Positions 1 through 6,527 of a stretch of 15,847 bases of DNA are shown here, piece by piece. A model generated the notes under the pieces. The model made no database searches, was not told the origin of the DNA, and saw only the letters and a list, made by a program, of their open reading frames with translations. The stretch is from Clostridiales bacterium (lineage in GTDB: Bacteria > Bacillota > Clostridia > Lachnospirales > Lachnospiraceae). The position numbers were made by a program, and so were the translations under genes. Numbering within the stretch: position 1 is the stretch's first letter; each line of letters starts with the position of its first letter. Location of the stretch: positions 1 to 15,847 of the forward strand of contig JAHZAR010000017.1 of the NCBI GenBank assembly GCA_019423835.1. Reading direction: 5' to 3'.

Positions 1-130
1 TAAACTTTCAATCTAAAATTCTCTTTTGTCAACAGGTCCTTAATTATACGTCATCTGTTTCGCATGTCTCCGTTTTTCGGAACACGAAAAACTCCAACAT
101 ACTCAACTGGCTAAAGCCGTAATAATAGAA

Positions 131-169
131 AGGGGACTGTGAAAAACTGAAATCTTTTTTCACAGCCCC
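131..169 (-). terminator. Intrinsic terminator of the AT-rich cassette
   Basis: On the minus strand GGGG plus CTGTGAAAAA (156-169) pairs with 132-146, with one bulged base at 136 and a 9-nt loop at 147-155. A T-rich stretch (TTTCTATTATT) follows. It lies about 40 nt past the stop codon of the secreted-protein gene at 210, as expected for the end of that operon. Positions 1-120, further downstream, hold nothing I recognise. Confidence 0.6.
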
Positions 170-209
170 CTGTATCTAATTATCCTTTTAAAAACATATT
201 AGAGCATTA

Positions 210-716
210 TTATTTTCCAACACTTACCTGCTGTCCGCCAACATTAACTCCATTGTCATCTACTACAGAAGATCTTACATTACAAGTAAATTCACCTACA
301 CTAGCACCTGGTACATATTTAGTAACTGTTTTAGCAGAGCTAGTGGATGTAGTCGTTTCATTAGCAGATGTTTTTATGTGGCCATTTCTAAACAAATCAA
401 CTTCCAGTGTAATATCCCATGTAATAGGCCCTTTACCATCTATGGGAGTAATTTTACACCGTCCTTCTCCTCGCCAGTTATATTCTCCAGATTCTTTTTT
501 TCTGTTTGCCGTTGTAACAATAGTTCCAACTCTATCTACTGTAGAATAAAGAGATTCCCCTCCATCTGTTTCGTCATCGACACCCCTAATAACTGAGGGA
601 GCTGACTGAACTTCATTTAATACTCCTGATTTATTACTATTATCTGCCAAAGAAGTAAATCCACTTCCTAAAATAAAGCAGGTTGATAATAAAATTGCTG
701 CACTTTTCTTAATCAT
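210..716 (-). CDS. Small secreted protein of unknown function
   Basis: This is a 168-residue protein I do not recognise. It starts with a Sec-type signal peptide: Lys3-Lys4, a hydrophobic core over residues 6-20, and a likely signal peptidase I site after Ala24 (SLA then DN). Cys13 is not in a credible lipobox, since Thr precedes it and it sits very early. The mature part is polar, rich in Ser, Thr, Gly and Val, and looks beta-stranded. Its two cysteines, Cys87 and Cys145, could form one disulfide outside the cell. I chose the ATG at 716 over an upstream in-frame start at 758 because GGAGG at 723-727 is well placed before it and the signal peptide then starts at residue 1. Its ATG overlaps the stop of the upstream gene (ATGA, 713-716), so the two are probably translationally coupled. 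It is the last gene of the AT-rich operon. Confidence 0.8.
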   Translation of the reverse strand: MIKKSAAILLSTCFILGSGFTSLADNSNKSGVLNEVQSAPSVIRGVDDETDGGESLYSTVDRVGTIVTTANRKKESGEYNWRGEGRCKITPIDGKGPITWDITLEVDLFRNGHIKTSANETTTSTSSAKTVTKYVPGASVGEFTCNVRSSVVDDNGVNVGGQQVSVGK

Positions 717-1375
717 ATCTGTCCTCCAAAATAGTTGGTCTGAATAATAGTTGACCATAAAAATGCTTTATATGTTCCTAAAAAGGATAAATCAAAATTA
801 TTGGCAAATGGAAAAATCAAAATACAATTTTTTCCTTCTTTTAAATTAGTGTCCACCGGTACTGCAAAACGAGTTTGTTCTGTTGTGAACACAAACGGTG
901 TACTATTTTCTGATATCTTTCCGTTTTCCAAAATTAATGCCGCATAATAAATTGGCTCTGATTTTAGATTTATAAATTCATTATAAAAATGACTCTGACT
1001 TAATAAATATTCAATATCTATTTTTAAAAAGTTTTCCATAATAGATGTTCTATCTAGTGGTTCGTCTAGCGGGTAAACTTTTAATTGTTTGTAAGTCGGA
1101 TTTTGAGTTCCTCTAAGGTAATTTAATTGAAATCGTTTTGTGAAAACAAAATCTTCATTGGTGAGTAATACACACATATCATTATTCTTATATTCTAAAA
1201 CGTTAATTGTAATTAAATTATCCTCTGTAATAAGCGGTGTGTCTGAAGCTTGTAAATCAATTTCATAATATTCTTGGTATTCCCCATTATTTAATGAAAA
1301 AGAAACTGGTTCAAAATTATCTAATAAATATAAACTATAATTTTGATCTGTATTGGTCAGATAACTGATATCCAA
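713..1375 (-). CDS. C-terminal part of a frameshift-split exported protein
   Basis: This is an open frame of 220 codons with no recognised domain, rich in Asn, Tyr, Leu and Phe and probably beta-rich. The only available start is TTG at 1375. I see no Shine-Dalgarno sequence before it, and the frame is closed by a TAA just upstream. The 1357..1551 frame overlaps it by 19 nt and supplies what this part lacks, an N-terminal membrane anchor. One added A in the A-run at 1386-1389 (minus strand) would join the two into one protein of about 283 residues, with a smooth junction reading DSDSSKNTVYLDIS. I therefore read this as the extracellular bulk of one anchored protein whose gene carries a -1 indel. 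It could be a real mutation, a sequencing error or a recoding site. Its stop overlaps the start of the secreted-protein gene by 4 nt. Confidence 0.65.
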   Translation of the reverse strand: MDISYLTNTDQNYSLYLLDNFEPVSFSLNNGEYQEYYEIDLQASDTPLITEDNLITINVLEYKNNDMCVLLTNEDFVFTKRFQLNYLRGTQNPTYKQLKVYPLDEPLDRTSIMENFLKIDIEYLLSQSHFYNEFINLKSEPIYYAALILENGKISENSTPFVFTTEQTRFAVPVDTNLKEGKNCILIFPFANNFDLSFLGTYKAFLWSTIIQTNYFGGQI

Positions 1376-1551
1376 ATAAACTGTGTTTTAGATGAATCCG
1401 AATCCAATGTTAAACTATCTTCTCCAGATAGAGATTTTACATATATAGATAGTTGTGTATCAATATATGGACTATTTACATTGAAATGAAAAATCCCAAT
1501 GATTACAAAGCATAAAATTGCAATTCCCAAAAATAGTTTTTTATGTTTCAT
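1357..1551 (-). CDS. N-terminal membrane-anchor part of the split protein
   Basis: This 64-codon frame starts MKHKK, followed by a strongly hydrophobic segment over residues 6-23. That segment is either an uncleaved signal anchor or a signal peptide. A polar stretch follows and the frame stops soon after the proposed frameshift. AGGGA lies just before the ATG, inside the last codons of the upstream DUF1835-like gene, and only one base separates that stop from this start, so translation is probably coupled. As a stand-alone product it would be a tiny membrane peptide. More likely it is the start of the protein continued in 713..1375. No family is recognised. Confidence 0.65.
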   Translation of the reverse strand: MKHKKLFLGIAILCFVIIGIFHFNVNSPYIDTQLSIYVKSLSGEDSLTLDSDSSKTQFIWISVI

Positions 1552-1552
1552 T

Positions 1553-2347
1553 TTATTCCCTTATTTTCACTACCCTATTATAAAAATCAAGATGAGAATT
1601 GATAACCTCGATTAAATTCTTTTCTATTAAAAATTTAATCCGTCCCTCAATCCACCATTGTGGAATAAATAGATGCAGAAAATGTATGTTGCTAATTAAT
1701 TTACTTATTTTTTGAGTTTTGCCTTTTAGCTGAAAAAGGATTAAGGAATCGAAGAAGTCTTCCCCCACTCCTATTAGCTGTCCATTCAGAAGCGTGCGGA
1801 TAGGGCAATTCTCCAATATAAGTTTTCCCCATTTTTCAAGATATATCCTTTTGCGAAGAGGAGAAAGCTGCACTGCCAATTCTTTTTTTACTGTAGGATA
1901 CGTTTTTTTACTAAGTTTATAATCATCCCAATAATAGCAATATTTAATTTTATAGCCTTTAGCGCTTTCTTGTGTTACCTGAAAGGTAGGAAGAGGAATG
2001 ATAAATAGTTTGTTGCTTTTATTATGAAAAAAATTCACCAGATAATATAGAATACATATAGAATCAGGTGATAAATTTAACCAGATAAAGACATCTTCTT
2101 CAGATGATATCTCTTCCAGCTCTTTCGTGGACTTTTTTAATAAGCCCCAATCAGTTTCTAGTTCTTCTAAATATTCTGCACTGTCGAAACTTTTACTTAT
2201 CATCGTTTTTAAATGAGCTTTCCGTTCATAACATTCTGGACTCGAAAAAAGATGCCCCAGAGATAATTTCGCAGGAAAAACACAGAAAGATTCTTCTGAA
2301 AGTTTATTTAAAAAGTTATATTCTGACAATTCGCAAACTATATTCAT
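1553..2347 (-). CDS. DUF1835/DUF3658-like protein
   Basis: This 264-residue protein looks cytosolic, with no signal peptide or membrane segment. By pattern it resembles the two-part DUF1835/DUF3658 proteins of Firmicutes. Near the N-terminus is a short segment 'FPAKLSLGHLFSS' (residues 24-36), like the family's 'DDLSIGPL' motif. A central 'WLNLSPDSICILYYLV' (89-104) follows. The C-terminal segment has 'GEDFFDSLIL' (195-204) and a winged-helix-like 'RIKFLIEKNLIEV' (236-248), as in DUF3658. The biochemical role of the family is unknown. AGAGGA at 2351-2356 precedes the ATG. It is the first gene of the AT-rich operon, transcribed from the promoter at 2446-2474. The family assignment is from memory of motifs and is moderate; the gene itself is solid. 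Confidence 0.75.
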   Translation of the reverse strand: MNIVCELSEYNFLNKLSEESFCVFPAKLSLGHLFSSPECYERKAHLKTMISKSFDSAEYLEELETDWGLLKKSTKELEEISSEEDVFIWLNLSPDSICILYYLVNFFHNKSNKLFIIPLPTFQVTQESAKGYKIKYCYYWDDYKLSKKTYPTVKKELAVQLSPLRKRIYLEKWGKLILENCPIRTLLNGQLIGVGEDFFDSLILFQLKGKTQKISKLISNIHFLHLFIPQWWIEGRIKFLIEKNLIEVINSHLDFYNRVVKIRE

Positions 2348-2373
2348 ATTTCCTCTTTTTATACTAAAGCTAG

Positions 2374-2385
2374 AATCAGTAAAAT
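2374..2385. repeat. 12-nt direct repeat, leader copy
   Basis: AATCAGTAAAAT occurs here, between the cassette promoter and its first gene, and again exactly at 2507-2518 upstream of the promoter (133 bp apart). It could be a paired operator or a chance or transposition-related repeat. Confidence 0.45.
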
Positions 2386-2445
2386 GTTATTTTATTATTT
2401 TATGATGCATAATGAAAAAATAAAAAATTTCAAAATGTTTAATTA

Positions 2446-2474
2446 AATATACTATAATTACTAATAAATGTCAC
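2446..2474 (-). promoter_or_regulatory. Promoter of the AT-rich three-gene cassette
   Basis: GTGACA (2469-2474), a 17-nt spacer and TATATT (2446-2451) form a good sigma-A promoter reading left. It would give a leader of about 90 nt before the ATG at 2347. In very AT-rich DNA chance matches are common. The exact spacing and position in front of the first gene are the support. Confidence 0.5.
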
Positions 2475-2506
2475 TATGTCTTCATTTGGATAATATATCA
2501 CAATAA

Positions 2507-2518
2507 AATCAGTAAAAT
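2507..2518. repeat. 12-nt direct repeat, upstream copy
   Basis: This is an exact second copy of AATCAGTAAAAT (first at 2374-2385). It lies about 30 nt upstream of the -35 box and at the point where base composition changes from AT-rich to mixed. Confidence 0.45.
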
Positions 2519-2771
2519 CTTCGTCCGTATGCCATAATTAACAGGCTGCCACCCTGTCTTCAGTCGTAGTACCATGAAAGTTCCTTTGTTTTCTTTTCTC
2601 TTTTTCCCTTGCTTCCCGCGAGCCTGGGTTTTTCCGTTTATACCATTTAACCCGGCTGTATCCTGAATCAAAAACTGCTTTTCGTAAGGATAAATGGTGC
2701 AGAGCAGCATATATTTCTATCATTATCCTGGCAATCGGATTAACCATTATCCGGTGACTGTTTTTCAGGCA
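2519..2771. other. Intergenic stretch with no gene I can support
   Basis: About 250 bp lie between the AT-rich cassette promoter and the terminator behind the cytidylate kinase-like gene. Two overlapping minus-strand frames cross it (70 and 118 codons), but neither has a ribosome site or a recognisable domain, and the longer one runs through two strong hairpins. It may be decayed coding DNA at the boundary of the accessory cassette. Confidence 0.4.
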
Positions 2772-2772
2772 T

Positions 2773-2835
2773 AAAAAAGCGCCCTGAGTATGAAAGGCTG
2801 CTGCCAAAACCAAGCGCAGCCTTTTCTCAGGACGC
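2773..2835 (-). terminator. Long interrupted-stem terminator
   Basis: On the minus strand a long imperfect stem forms from GCG, CTCAGG/CCTGAG and AAAGGCTG/CAGCCTTT (outer pairs 2779-2781 with 2833-2835, inner 2793-2800 with 2817-2824). It is followed directly by TTTTTTAT. This fits an intrinsic terminator for the transcript of the cytidylate kinase-like gene, whose stop is about 175 nt upstream. No closer U-tract hairpin was found behind that gene. Confidence 0.65.
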
Positions 2836-2846
2836 ATTTTATTTTT

Positions 2847-2886
2847 CAGAGACAGGCAGGCCTGTGAGTAAGCCTGCCTGTCTCTG
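2847..2886. other. Perfect 15-bp hairpin
   Basis: CAGAGACAGGCAGGC (2847-2861) is the exact reverse complement of 2872-2886, with a 10-nt loop at 2862-2871. No T-tract follows on either strand, so it is not an ordinary terminator. It sits between the 72-bp repeat copy and the terminator, inside what should be the 3' untranslated part of the cytidylate kinase-like mRNA. Confidence 0.7.
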
Positions 2887-2892
2887 CATATC

Positions 2893-2909
2893 ATTATCCC
2901 ATATCCTTC
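2893..2909. repeat. 17-nt module shared with 11400-11416
   Basis: ATTATCCCATATCCTTC here matches ATTATACCATATCCTTC at 11400-11416 with one mismatch. Here it lies to the left of the 72-bp repeat, whereas at the other site it lies to the right. Bases 2901-2917 form the small hairpin ATATCC-TTCGG-ATAT. Confidence 0.5.
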
Positions 2910-2926
2910 GGATATGCGGATATGCC

Positions 2927-2998
2927 AGCCTCCGGCGGAACTTAGCGCCCGGATTTCAGCAGTACATGCTGAAACCGGTATGCGCAGGTATAATGCCC
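2927..2998 (+). repeat. 72-bp palindromic dispersed repeat, copy 1
   Basis: It matches 11236-11307 at 68 of 72 positions with no gaps. The core is TTTCAGCA-5 nt-TGCTGAAA, flanked by CCGG on both sides and GCGC further out, so it can fold into one long stem. The four differences fall in the loop (two), next to the stem and in an unpaired part, and none breaks the stem. This copy sits 12 nt past the stop of the cytidylate kinase-like gene. Confidence 0.85.
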
Positions 2999-3010
2999 CT
3001 TTTACAGCCG

Positions 3011-3631
3011 TTATCCCCGCTTTGCAGCATCGCAGATCAGCTGTACGCAGGAATCAATTCCCAGCGCACCGCTGTTCAGCATCAGATCATAGTTTTCTCT
3101 GCGTCCCCACTTCTGGTTTGTAAAAGTTTCGTAGTGGATCCGCCTCTTCTTGTCAGTCTGGTGCATGAATTCGTCGATGTACTCCTCAATCTCACCGTAC
3201 TCAGCCAGTGCCCTCTGGCGTCTGATCTCCCTGTCGCAGTAGATAAAGACCTTCAGCACATCGTCCCGATCCTTCAAAATATAGTCTGCGCAGCGCCCTA
3301 CAAACACACAGGGGCTTCTCCTGGCCGCATCCTCGATGATCTTTTTCTGGGCAATAAAAATCTGTTCCGTCAGCGGCAGCTCCTCTGGCTTCGGCGTCCT
3401 CGGGTAGGCGATCCCGTAGAGGCTTCCCATGGCAAAGTTATAGAGCAGGCTGTTGGTCACCCGCTGCTCCTTATCGGCAATCAGTTCCGGCGAAAATCCG
3501 ATCTCTTTGGCGGCCAGATCAATCAGTTTCTTGTCATAAAACTCCATTCCCAGATTTTTGGCTACTATCTGCCCAACCTGGCGTCCTCCGCTTCCATACT
3601 CACGGCTGATCGTAACAATCCTTTTACTCAT
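3011..3631 (-). CDS. Cytidylate kinase-like family protein
   Basis: This 206-residue P-loop-type kinase resembles the cytidylate-kinase-like family (Cytidylate_kin2) common in Clostridia, which is distinct from classical cmk. The N-terminal 'TISREYGSGGRQVG' (residues 7-20) is the family's nucleotide-binding loop. It lacks the usual GKS/T ending. 'EFYDKKLIDLAA' and 'VFVGRCADYIL' are further family signatures, and the basic segment 'QTDKKRRIHYE' fits the lid. The expected role is a nucleoside monophosphate kinase or related phosphotransferase, but the true substrate of this family is not established. AGGAGG lies before the ATG at 3631. It has its own promoter at 3718-3746 although the MATE gene ends shortly upstream, so it may be read both alone and with MATE. 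Its 3' side holds the repeat and hairpin cluster at 2773-2998. Confidence 0.88.
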   Translation of the reverse strand: MSKRIVTISREYGSGGRQVGQIVAKNLGMEFYDKKLIDLAAKEIGFSPELIADKEQRVTNSLLYNFAMGSLYGIAYPRTPKPEELPLTEQIFIAQKKIIEDAARRSPCVFVGRCADYILKDRDDVLKVFIYCDREIRRQRALAEYGEIEEYIDEFMHQTDKKRRIHYETFTNQKWGRRENYDLMLNSGALGIDSCVQLICDAAKRG

Positions 3632-3717
3632 AATACAGGCCTCCTCTCACGGCTGAAAGCTGAGCTGCTCATTTATCTGACAGCTCCGCGTGAATACCAC
3701 GATTTATTTCTACCCGT

Positions 3718-3746
3718 ATTTTATCATACACGCGAAAAATTATCAA
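3718..3746 (-). promoter_or_regulatory. Promoter of the cytidylate kinase-like gene
   Basis: TTGATA (3741-3746), a 17-nt spacer and TAAAAT (3718-3723), with an extended TG before the -10, read toward the ATG at 3631. The leader would be about 80 nt. Confidence 0.65.
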
Positions 3747-3805
3747 TTTATTCGTCTTATTTTTCAAAAATTTTCTGTACTTTTTCTCTGCAAGGAGGAT
3801 TACCG

Positions 3806-5161
3806 CTATACAATCCCGTCCTTTTTTGGCATCTTCCTCTTAATAAGGAAGTAGCAGAGCATATGTACGCTCGCTGTGATCACCCAGCTCACCGGATAGG
3901 AAATGTAGAGGGAAGTCAGCGTTCTCTGCTGTGCAAAGATTGTAAAAATCCAGAGAATTCTGAGACCGCAGGCTCCTGTCAGAGATACAATCATCGGTAG
4001 CACGGAATACCCCATGCCCCTCAGGCTTCCCACCAGCGTATCCATCCAGCCGCAGGTAAAGTATGTAGTTGCAATAATGCTCATTCGCAGCATACCAAAG
4101 CGGATTACCTCCGGATCCGTTGAGTAGATGAGCAAAAGCTCATCTCCGATGGCATAGGCTCCAAAGCCGAGAATCATTCCAACCACCGTCACGGTTCCCA
4201 GGCAGGCAAAGAGGATTCGGTTCACCCTCGTGTACTTTTTCCCGCCGATGTTCTGGCTGGTAAAACTGAGATTTGTCTGGTAGACAGCGTTCATCGCATT
4301 GTAGACAAAGCCCTCTATATTGGCCGAGGCCGCGTTTCCCGCCATGGCAATCGAGCCAAACGAGTTGACGGAGGACTGGATCAGGACATTGGAAACAGAG
4401 AAAATCGCTCCCTGCATTCCGGCCGGAAGGCCGATTTTAAAAATCTGGAGCATTTTTTTCCTGTGTATCTTTAGCTTGGAGAGCTCCAGCTTCAGCCCTC
4501 CCTCGCTCTTTGCCAGACAGCGCAGCACAAGTCCGGCTGAAATGCACTGGGAGATCACGGTCGCCAGGGCCACTCCTGCCACATCCATGTGCATGACAAT
4601 AACGAAGAAGAGATTCAGCACAATATTCACGGCTCCGGCGATGCTCAGGAAGTAAAGAGGCCTCCTTGTATCACCTACCGCCCTCAGAATAGCGCTTCCG
4701 AAGTTATACAGCATGACAACTGGCATTCCCGCAAAATAAATCCGCATGTAGAGGACTGCCTTGTCGATCACATCATCTGGCGTTCCCATAAGCTCCAGCA
4801 TGAGCCTGGAAAAAACAAATCCCATCACGATCAGTATCACTCCGCTGACAATGCTGACGGCGATCGCCGTGTGCACAGCCTCGCTCACATCCTTGTCGCG
4901 CCGGCCGCCGTAAGCCCTGGCAACCACCACGTTGGCTCCCACTGAGAGGCCGATAAAAATATTGATCAGAAGATTGATTAATGCCGTCGTGGATCCCACA
5001 GCCGCCAGAGACTGGCTTCCGGCAAACCTTCCCACCACAATAATATCCGCCGCGTTGAACAGAAGCTGCAGAACGCCGGAAAGCATCAGCGGAATGGAGA
5101 AAATCAAAATTTTTTTCAGGACAGGGCCATTGCACATGTCCATCTCATAGGTCTTATTCAT
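3806..5161 (-). CDS. MATE family multidrug/sodium antiporter
   Basis: This 451-residue integral membrane protein has the MATE layout of about 12 hydrophobic segments in two halves. Typical motifs are 'FSIPLMLSGVLQLLFNAADIIVVGRFAGSQ' split over residues 21-50, 'GSAILRAVGDTRRPL' (about 154-168) in the first half, and 'SLRGMGYSVLPM' in the second. MATE proteins export cationic drugs or metabolites in exchange for Na+ or H+. The substrate here cannot be told. Length is normal for the family and the frame is intact. Its own promoter lies at 5208-5236, right after the terminator of the ribosomal operon, so it is transcribed independently. AGGGAAG just before the ATG is the ribosome site. The cytidylate kinase-like gene follows about 170 nt downstream. 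Confidence 0.95.
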   Translation of the reverse strand: MNKTYEMDMCNGPVLKKILIFSIPLMLSGVLQLLFNAADIIVVGRFAGSQSLAAVGSTTALINLLINIFIGLSVGANVVVARAYGGRRDKDVSEAVHTAIAVSIVSGVILIVMGFVFSRLMLELMGTPDDVIDKAVLYMRIYFAGMPVVMLYNFGSAILRAVGDTRRPLYFLSIAGAVNIVLNLFFVIVMHMDVAGVALATVISQCISAGLVLRCLAKSEGGLKLELSKLKIHRKKMLQIFKIGLPAGMQGAIFSVSNVLIQSSVNSFGSIAMAGNAASANIEGFVYNAMNAVYQTNLSFTSQNIGGKKYTRVNRILFACLGTVTVVGMILGFGAYAIGDELLLIYSTDPEVIRFGMLRMSIIATTYFTCGWMDTLVGSLRGMGYSVLPMIVSLTGACGLRILWIFTIFAQQRTLTSLYISYPVSWVITASVHMLCYFLIKRKMPKKDGIV

Positions 5162-5207
5162 CTTCCCTGTTTTCCTTTCCCTTTTGTTTTAATCTCTACA
5201 TAGGGAT

Positions 5208-5236
5208 ATTATAAGCAAAAGGGATCCGGGGTTCAA
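5208..5236 (-). promoter_or_regulatory. Promoter of the MATE gene
   Basis: TTGAAC (5231-5236), exactly 17 nt, then a perfect TATAAT (5208-5213). It lies between the rpsR terminator and the MATE ATG and gives a leader of about 40 nt. Confidence 0.8.
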
Positions 5237-5289
5237 TGGGTTTGGGAAAGAAATGTAAAAAATGTAAAGCAAGGATGCCGTCATACGGC

Positions 5290-5320
5290 AAAAAAACCCG
5301 GAAACCTCTCGGTTTCCGGG
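5290..5320 (-). terminator. Terminator of the rpsF-ssb-rpsR operon
   Basis: There is a perfect 10-bp stem, CCCGGAAACC with GGTTTCCGGG (5297-5306 with 5311-5320), and a 4-nt loop. Seven T residues follow on the minus strand. It starts 16 nt after the rpsR stop codon. This is a textbook intrinsic terminator. Confidence 0.96.
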
Positions 5321-5335
5321 TCAAACTCCGCCTGA

Positions 5336-5602
5336 TTAGTCGCAGGTGTACGGCATAAGAGCGATATGACGTGCTCTCTTGATAGCTACTGTTAACGCTC
5401 TCTGATGCTTTGCACAGTTTCCTGTGATTCTTCTCGGAAGGATCTTTCCTCTCTCAGATACGTATCTCTTTAACTTGTTTGTATCCTTGTAATCGATGGT
5501 TCCGTTCTTCTCTCCACAGAAAACGCAAACTTTTTTTCTTCTGCGCATGCCGCCTCTTCTTACCTTGGAAGCGTCTGCCTTATCACCTTTATTGAATGCC
5601 AT
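5336..5602 (-). CDS. rpsR: 30S ribosomal protein S18
   Basis: This 88-residue S18 binds the platform of the 30S subunit next to S6. The signature 'YKDTNKLKRYVSERGKILPRRITGNCAKHQR' region is present over residues 38-68. Cys26, Cys29, Cys63 and His66 form the set seen in zinc-binding S18 forms. I start it at MAFNKGDK (5602) because AAGGAGG lies 8 nt before that ATG. An ATG seven codons upstream would put the ribosome site inside the coding region. It is the last gene of the operon, 138 nt after ssb. That gap can form two small hairpins: TTTTGAG/CTCAAAA at about 5630-5653 and GCAGC-TTC-GCTGC at about 5660-5672. Confidence 0.97.
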   Translation of the reverse strand: MAFNKGDKADASKVRRGGMRRRKKVCVFCGEKNGTIDYKDTNKLKRYVSERGKILPRRITGNCAKHQRALTVAIKRARHIALMPYTCD

Positions 5603-5740
5603 TGGTGCTACCTCCTTATTCAATCCACATTTTGAGCTTCCTGATACTCAAAACAACACAGCAGCTTCGCTGCCTTTCATCCGACTGCAGGACTGCCTGA
5701 ACTCTCTGCTCAGTCTCCGCCCCTTAGGCCTTTCCCGCCT

Positions 5741-6193
5741 TTAGTTGAACGGAAGTCCTTCGTCTTCTACTCCGTCGGGGATATTCATAAAGCCGTCGCC
5801 GATTGCGCTTGCAGGAGCCGGACGCTGTGCGGCCTGATAGCCGCCGTCGTGGCCTGCGGAAGCGTTCTTGCTCTCAGCAAACTCCTGATCCTCAACAATT
5901 ACATCTGTTGTATAAACCTTCTGACCGTCTCTGTTTGTGTAGCTTCCTGTCTGGATTCTTCCTGTCACAAGAACCTTGGTTCCCTGATGGAAATACTTCT
6001 CGGCGAACTCACCGGCTCTGTCAAATGCAACACACTGGATGAAGTCTGCTGTCTGTGCTCCGTCATCCTGGCTTCTGCGGCCTCTTCTGTCAACTGCCAG
6101 CGTATATCTGGCGATTGCCATAGCGCGCTCTCCCTGAGAATATCTAACCTCCGGATCTCTGGTAAGTCTACCCATCAGAATTACTTTATTCAT
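5741..6193 (-). CDS. ssb: Single-stranded DNA-binding protein
   Basis: This 150-residue bacterial SSB has the N-terminal OB fold (about 1-105) with the family markers 'MNKVILMGRLTRDPEVRY', 'FIQCVAFDRAGEFAEKYFHQG' and 'VLVTGRIQTGSYTNRDGQKVYTT' in order. A Gly/Ala/Pro/Gln-rich linker follows, and then an acidic tail ending DEGLPFN, the tip that recruits partner proteins such as helicases and repair enzymes. The tip carries one extra Asn after the usual final Phe. The protein coats single-stranded DNA during replication, repair and recombination. It lies between rpsF and rpsR as in most Firmicutes, 19 nt after the rpsF stop. The ribosome site is weak (AAAGAGTG), so its translation probably depends on rpsF. 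Confidence 0.97.
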   Translation of the reverse strand: MNKVILMGRLTRDPEVRYSQGERAMAIARYTLAVDRRGRRSQDDGAQTADFIQCVAFDRAGEFAEKYFHQGTKVLVTGRIQTGSYTNRDGQKVYTTDVIVEDQEFAESKNASAGHDGGYQAAQRPAPASAIGDGFMNIPDGVEDEGLPFN

Positions 6194-6212
6194 ACGATCA
6201 CTCTTTCTTTAT

Positions 6213-6500
6213 TTACGCATCCTGCCTTACGCATAAGTATCTGATTACCGGCTCCATGATGCGAACGTGTGCCTCAACCTCGTTCGGGCATACGGAATCA
6301 GACTCAAACTGGATGAAGTAGTAGAAGCCCTCTTTCATCTTCTGAATCTCGTAAGCTAATCTCTTCTTACCCCATTCATCAACGTTTGTAACAGTACCGC
6401 CGAAACGTGTAATGTAACCTTTTACTTTCTCGATGGCTGCTGCTCTCTCTTCGTCTTCCAGCTTCATGCTAAGAACAACTGCTAACTCATACTTGTTCAT
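6213..6500 (-). CDS. rpsF: 30S ribosomal protein S6
   Basis: This 95-residue S6 opens with the family's MNKYELAVVL strand and carries the conserved 'WGKKRLAYEIQKMKEGFYYFIQF' segment in two stretches around residues 43-65, followed by 'RIMEPVIRYL'. It pairs with S18 on the 30S platform. It is the first gene of the operon. AAGGAGG precedes the ATG, and a hairpin 28-51 nt upstream of the ATG may control it. The promoter candidate lies at 6583-6611. Confidence 0.97.
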   Translation of the reverse strand: MNKYELAVVLSMKLEDEERAAAIEKVKGYITRFGGTVTNVDEWGKKRLAYEIQKMKEGFYYFIQFESDSVCPNEVEAHVRIMEPVIRYLCVRQDA

Positions 6501-6527
6501 GCTGCTTAAACCTCCTTGTGGTCTCTG

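Noticed and set aside
1..60. TTGACA on the minus strand near 27-32
   Set aside because: No -10 element lies at 16-18 nt before the window edge, so no promoter can be supported.
2538..2894. 118-codon minus-strand open frame
   Set aside because: It runs through the perfect 15-bp hairpin and the terminator stem, has no ribosome site, and its product resembles no protein I know.
2864..4000. 378-codon plus-strand open frame
   Set aside because: It is antisense to the cytidylate kinase-like gene and the end of MATE, both of which have clear family motifs. It is a shadow of their codon structure.
5276..5290. Hairpin TGCCGT-CAT-ACGGCA followed by A's on the plus strand
   Set aside because: There is no T-tract on either strand in the right place. 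It sits behind the rpsR terminator and ahead of the MATE promoter and does not act as a terminator by pattern.
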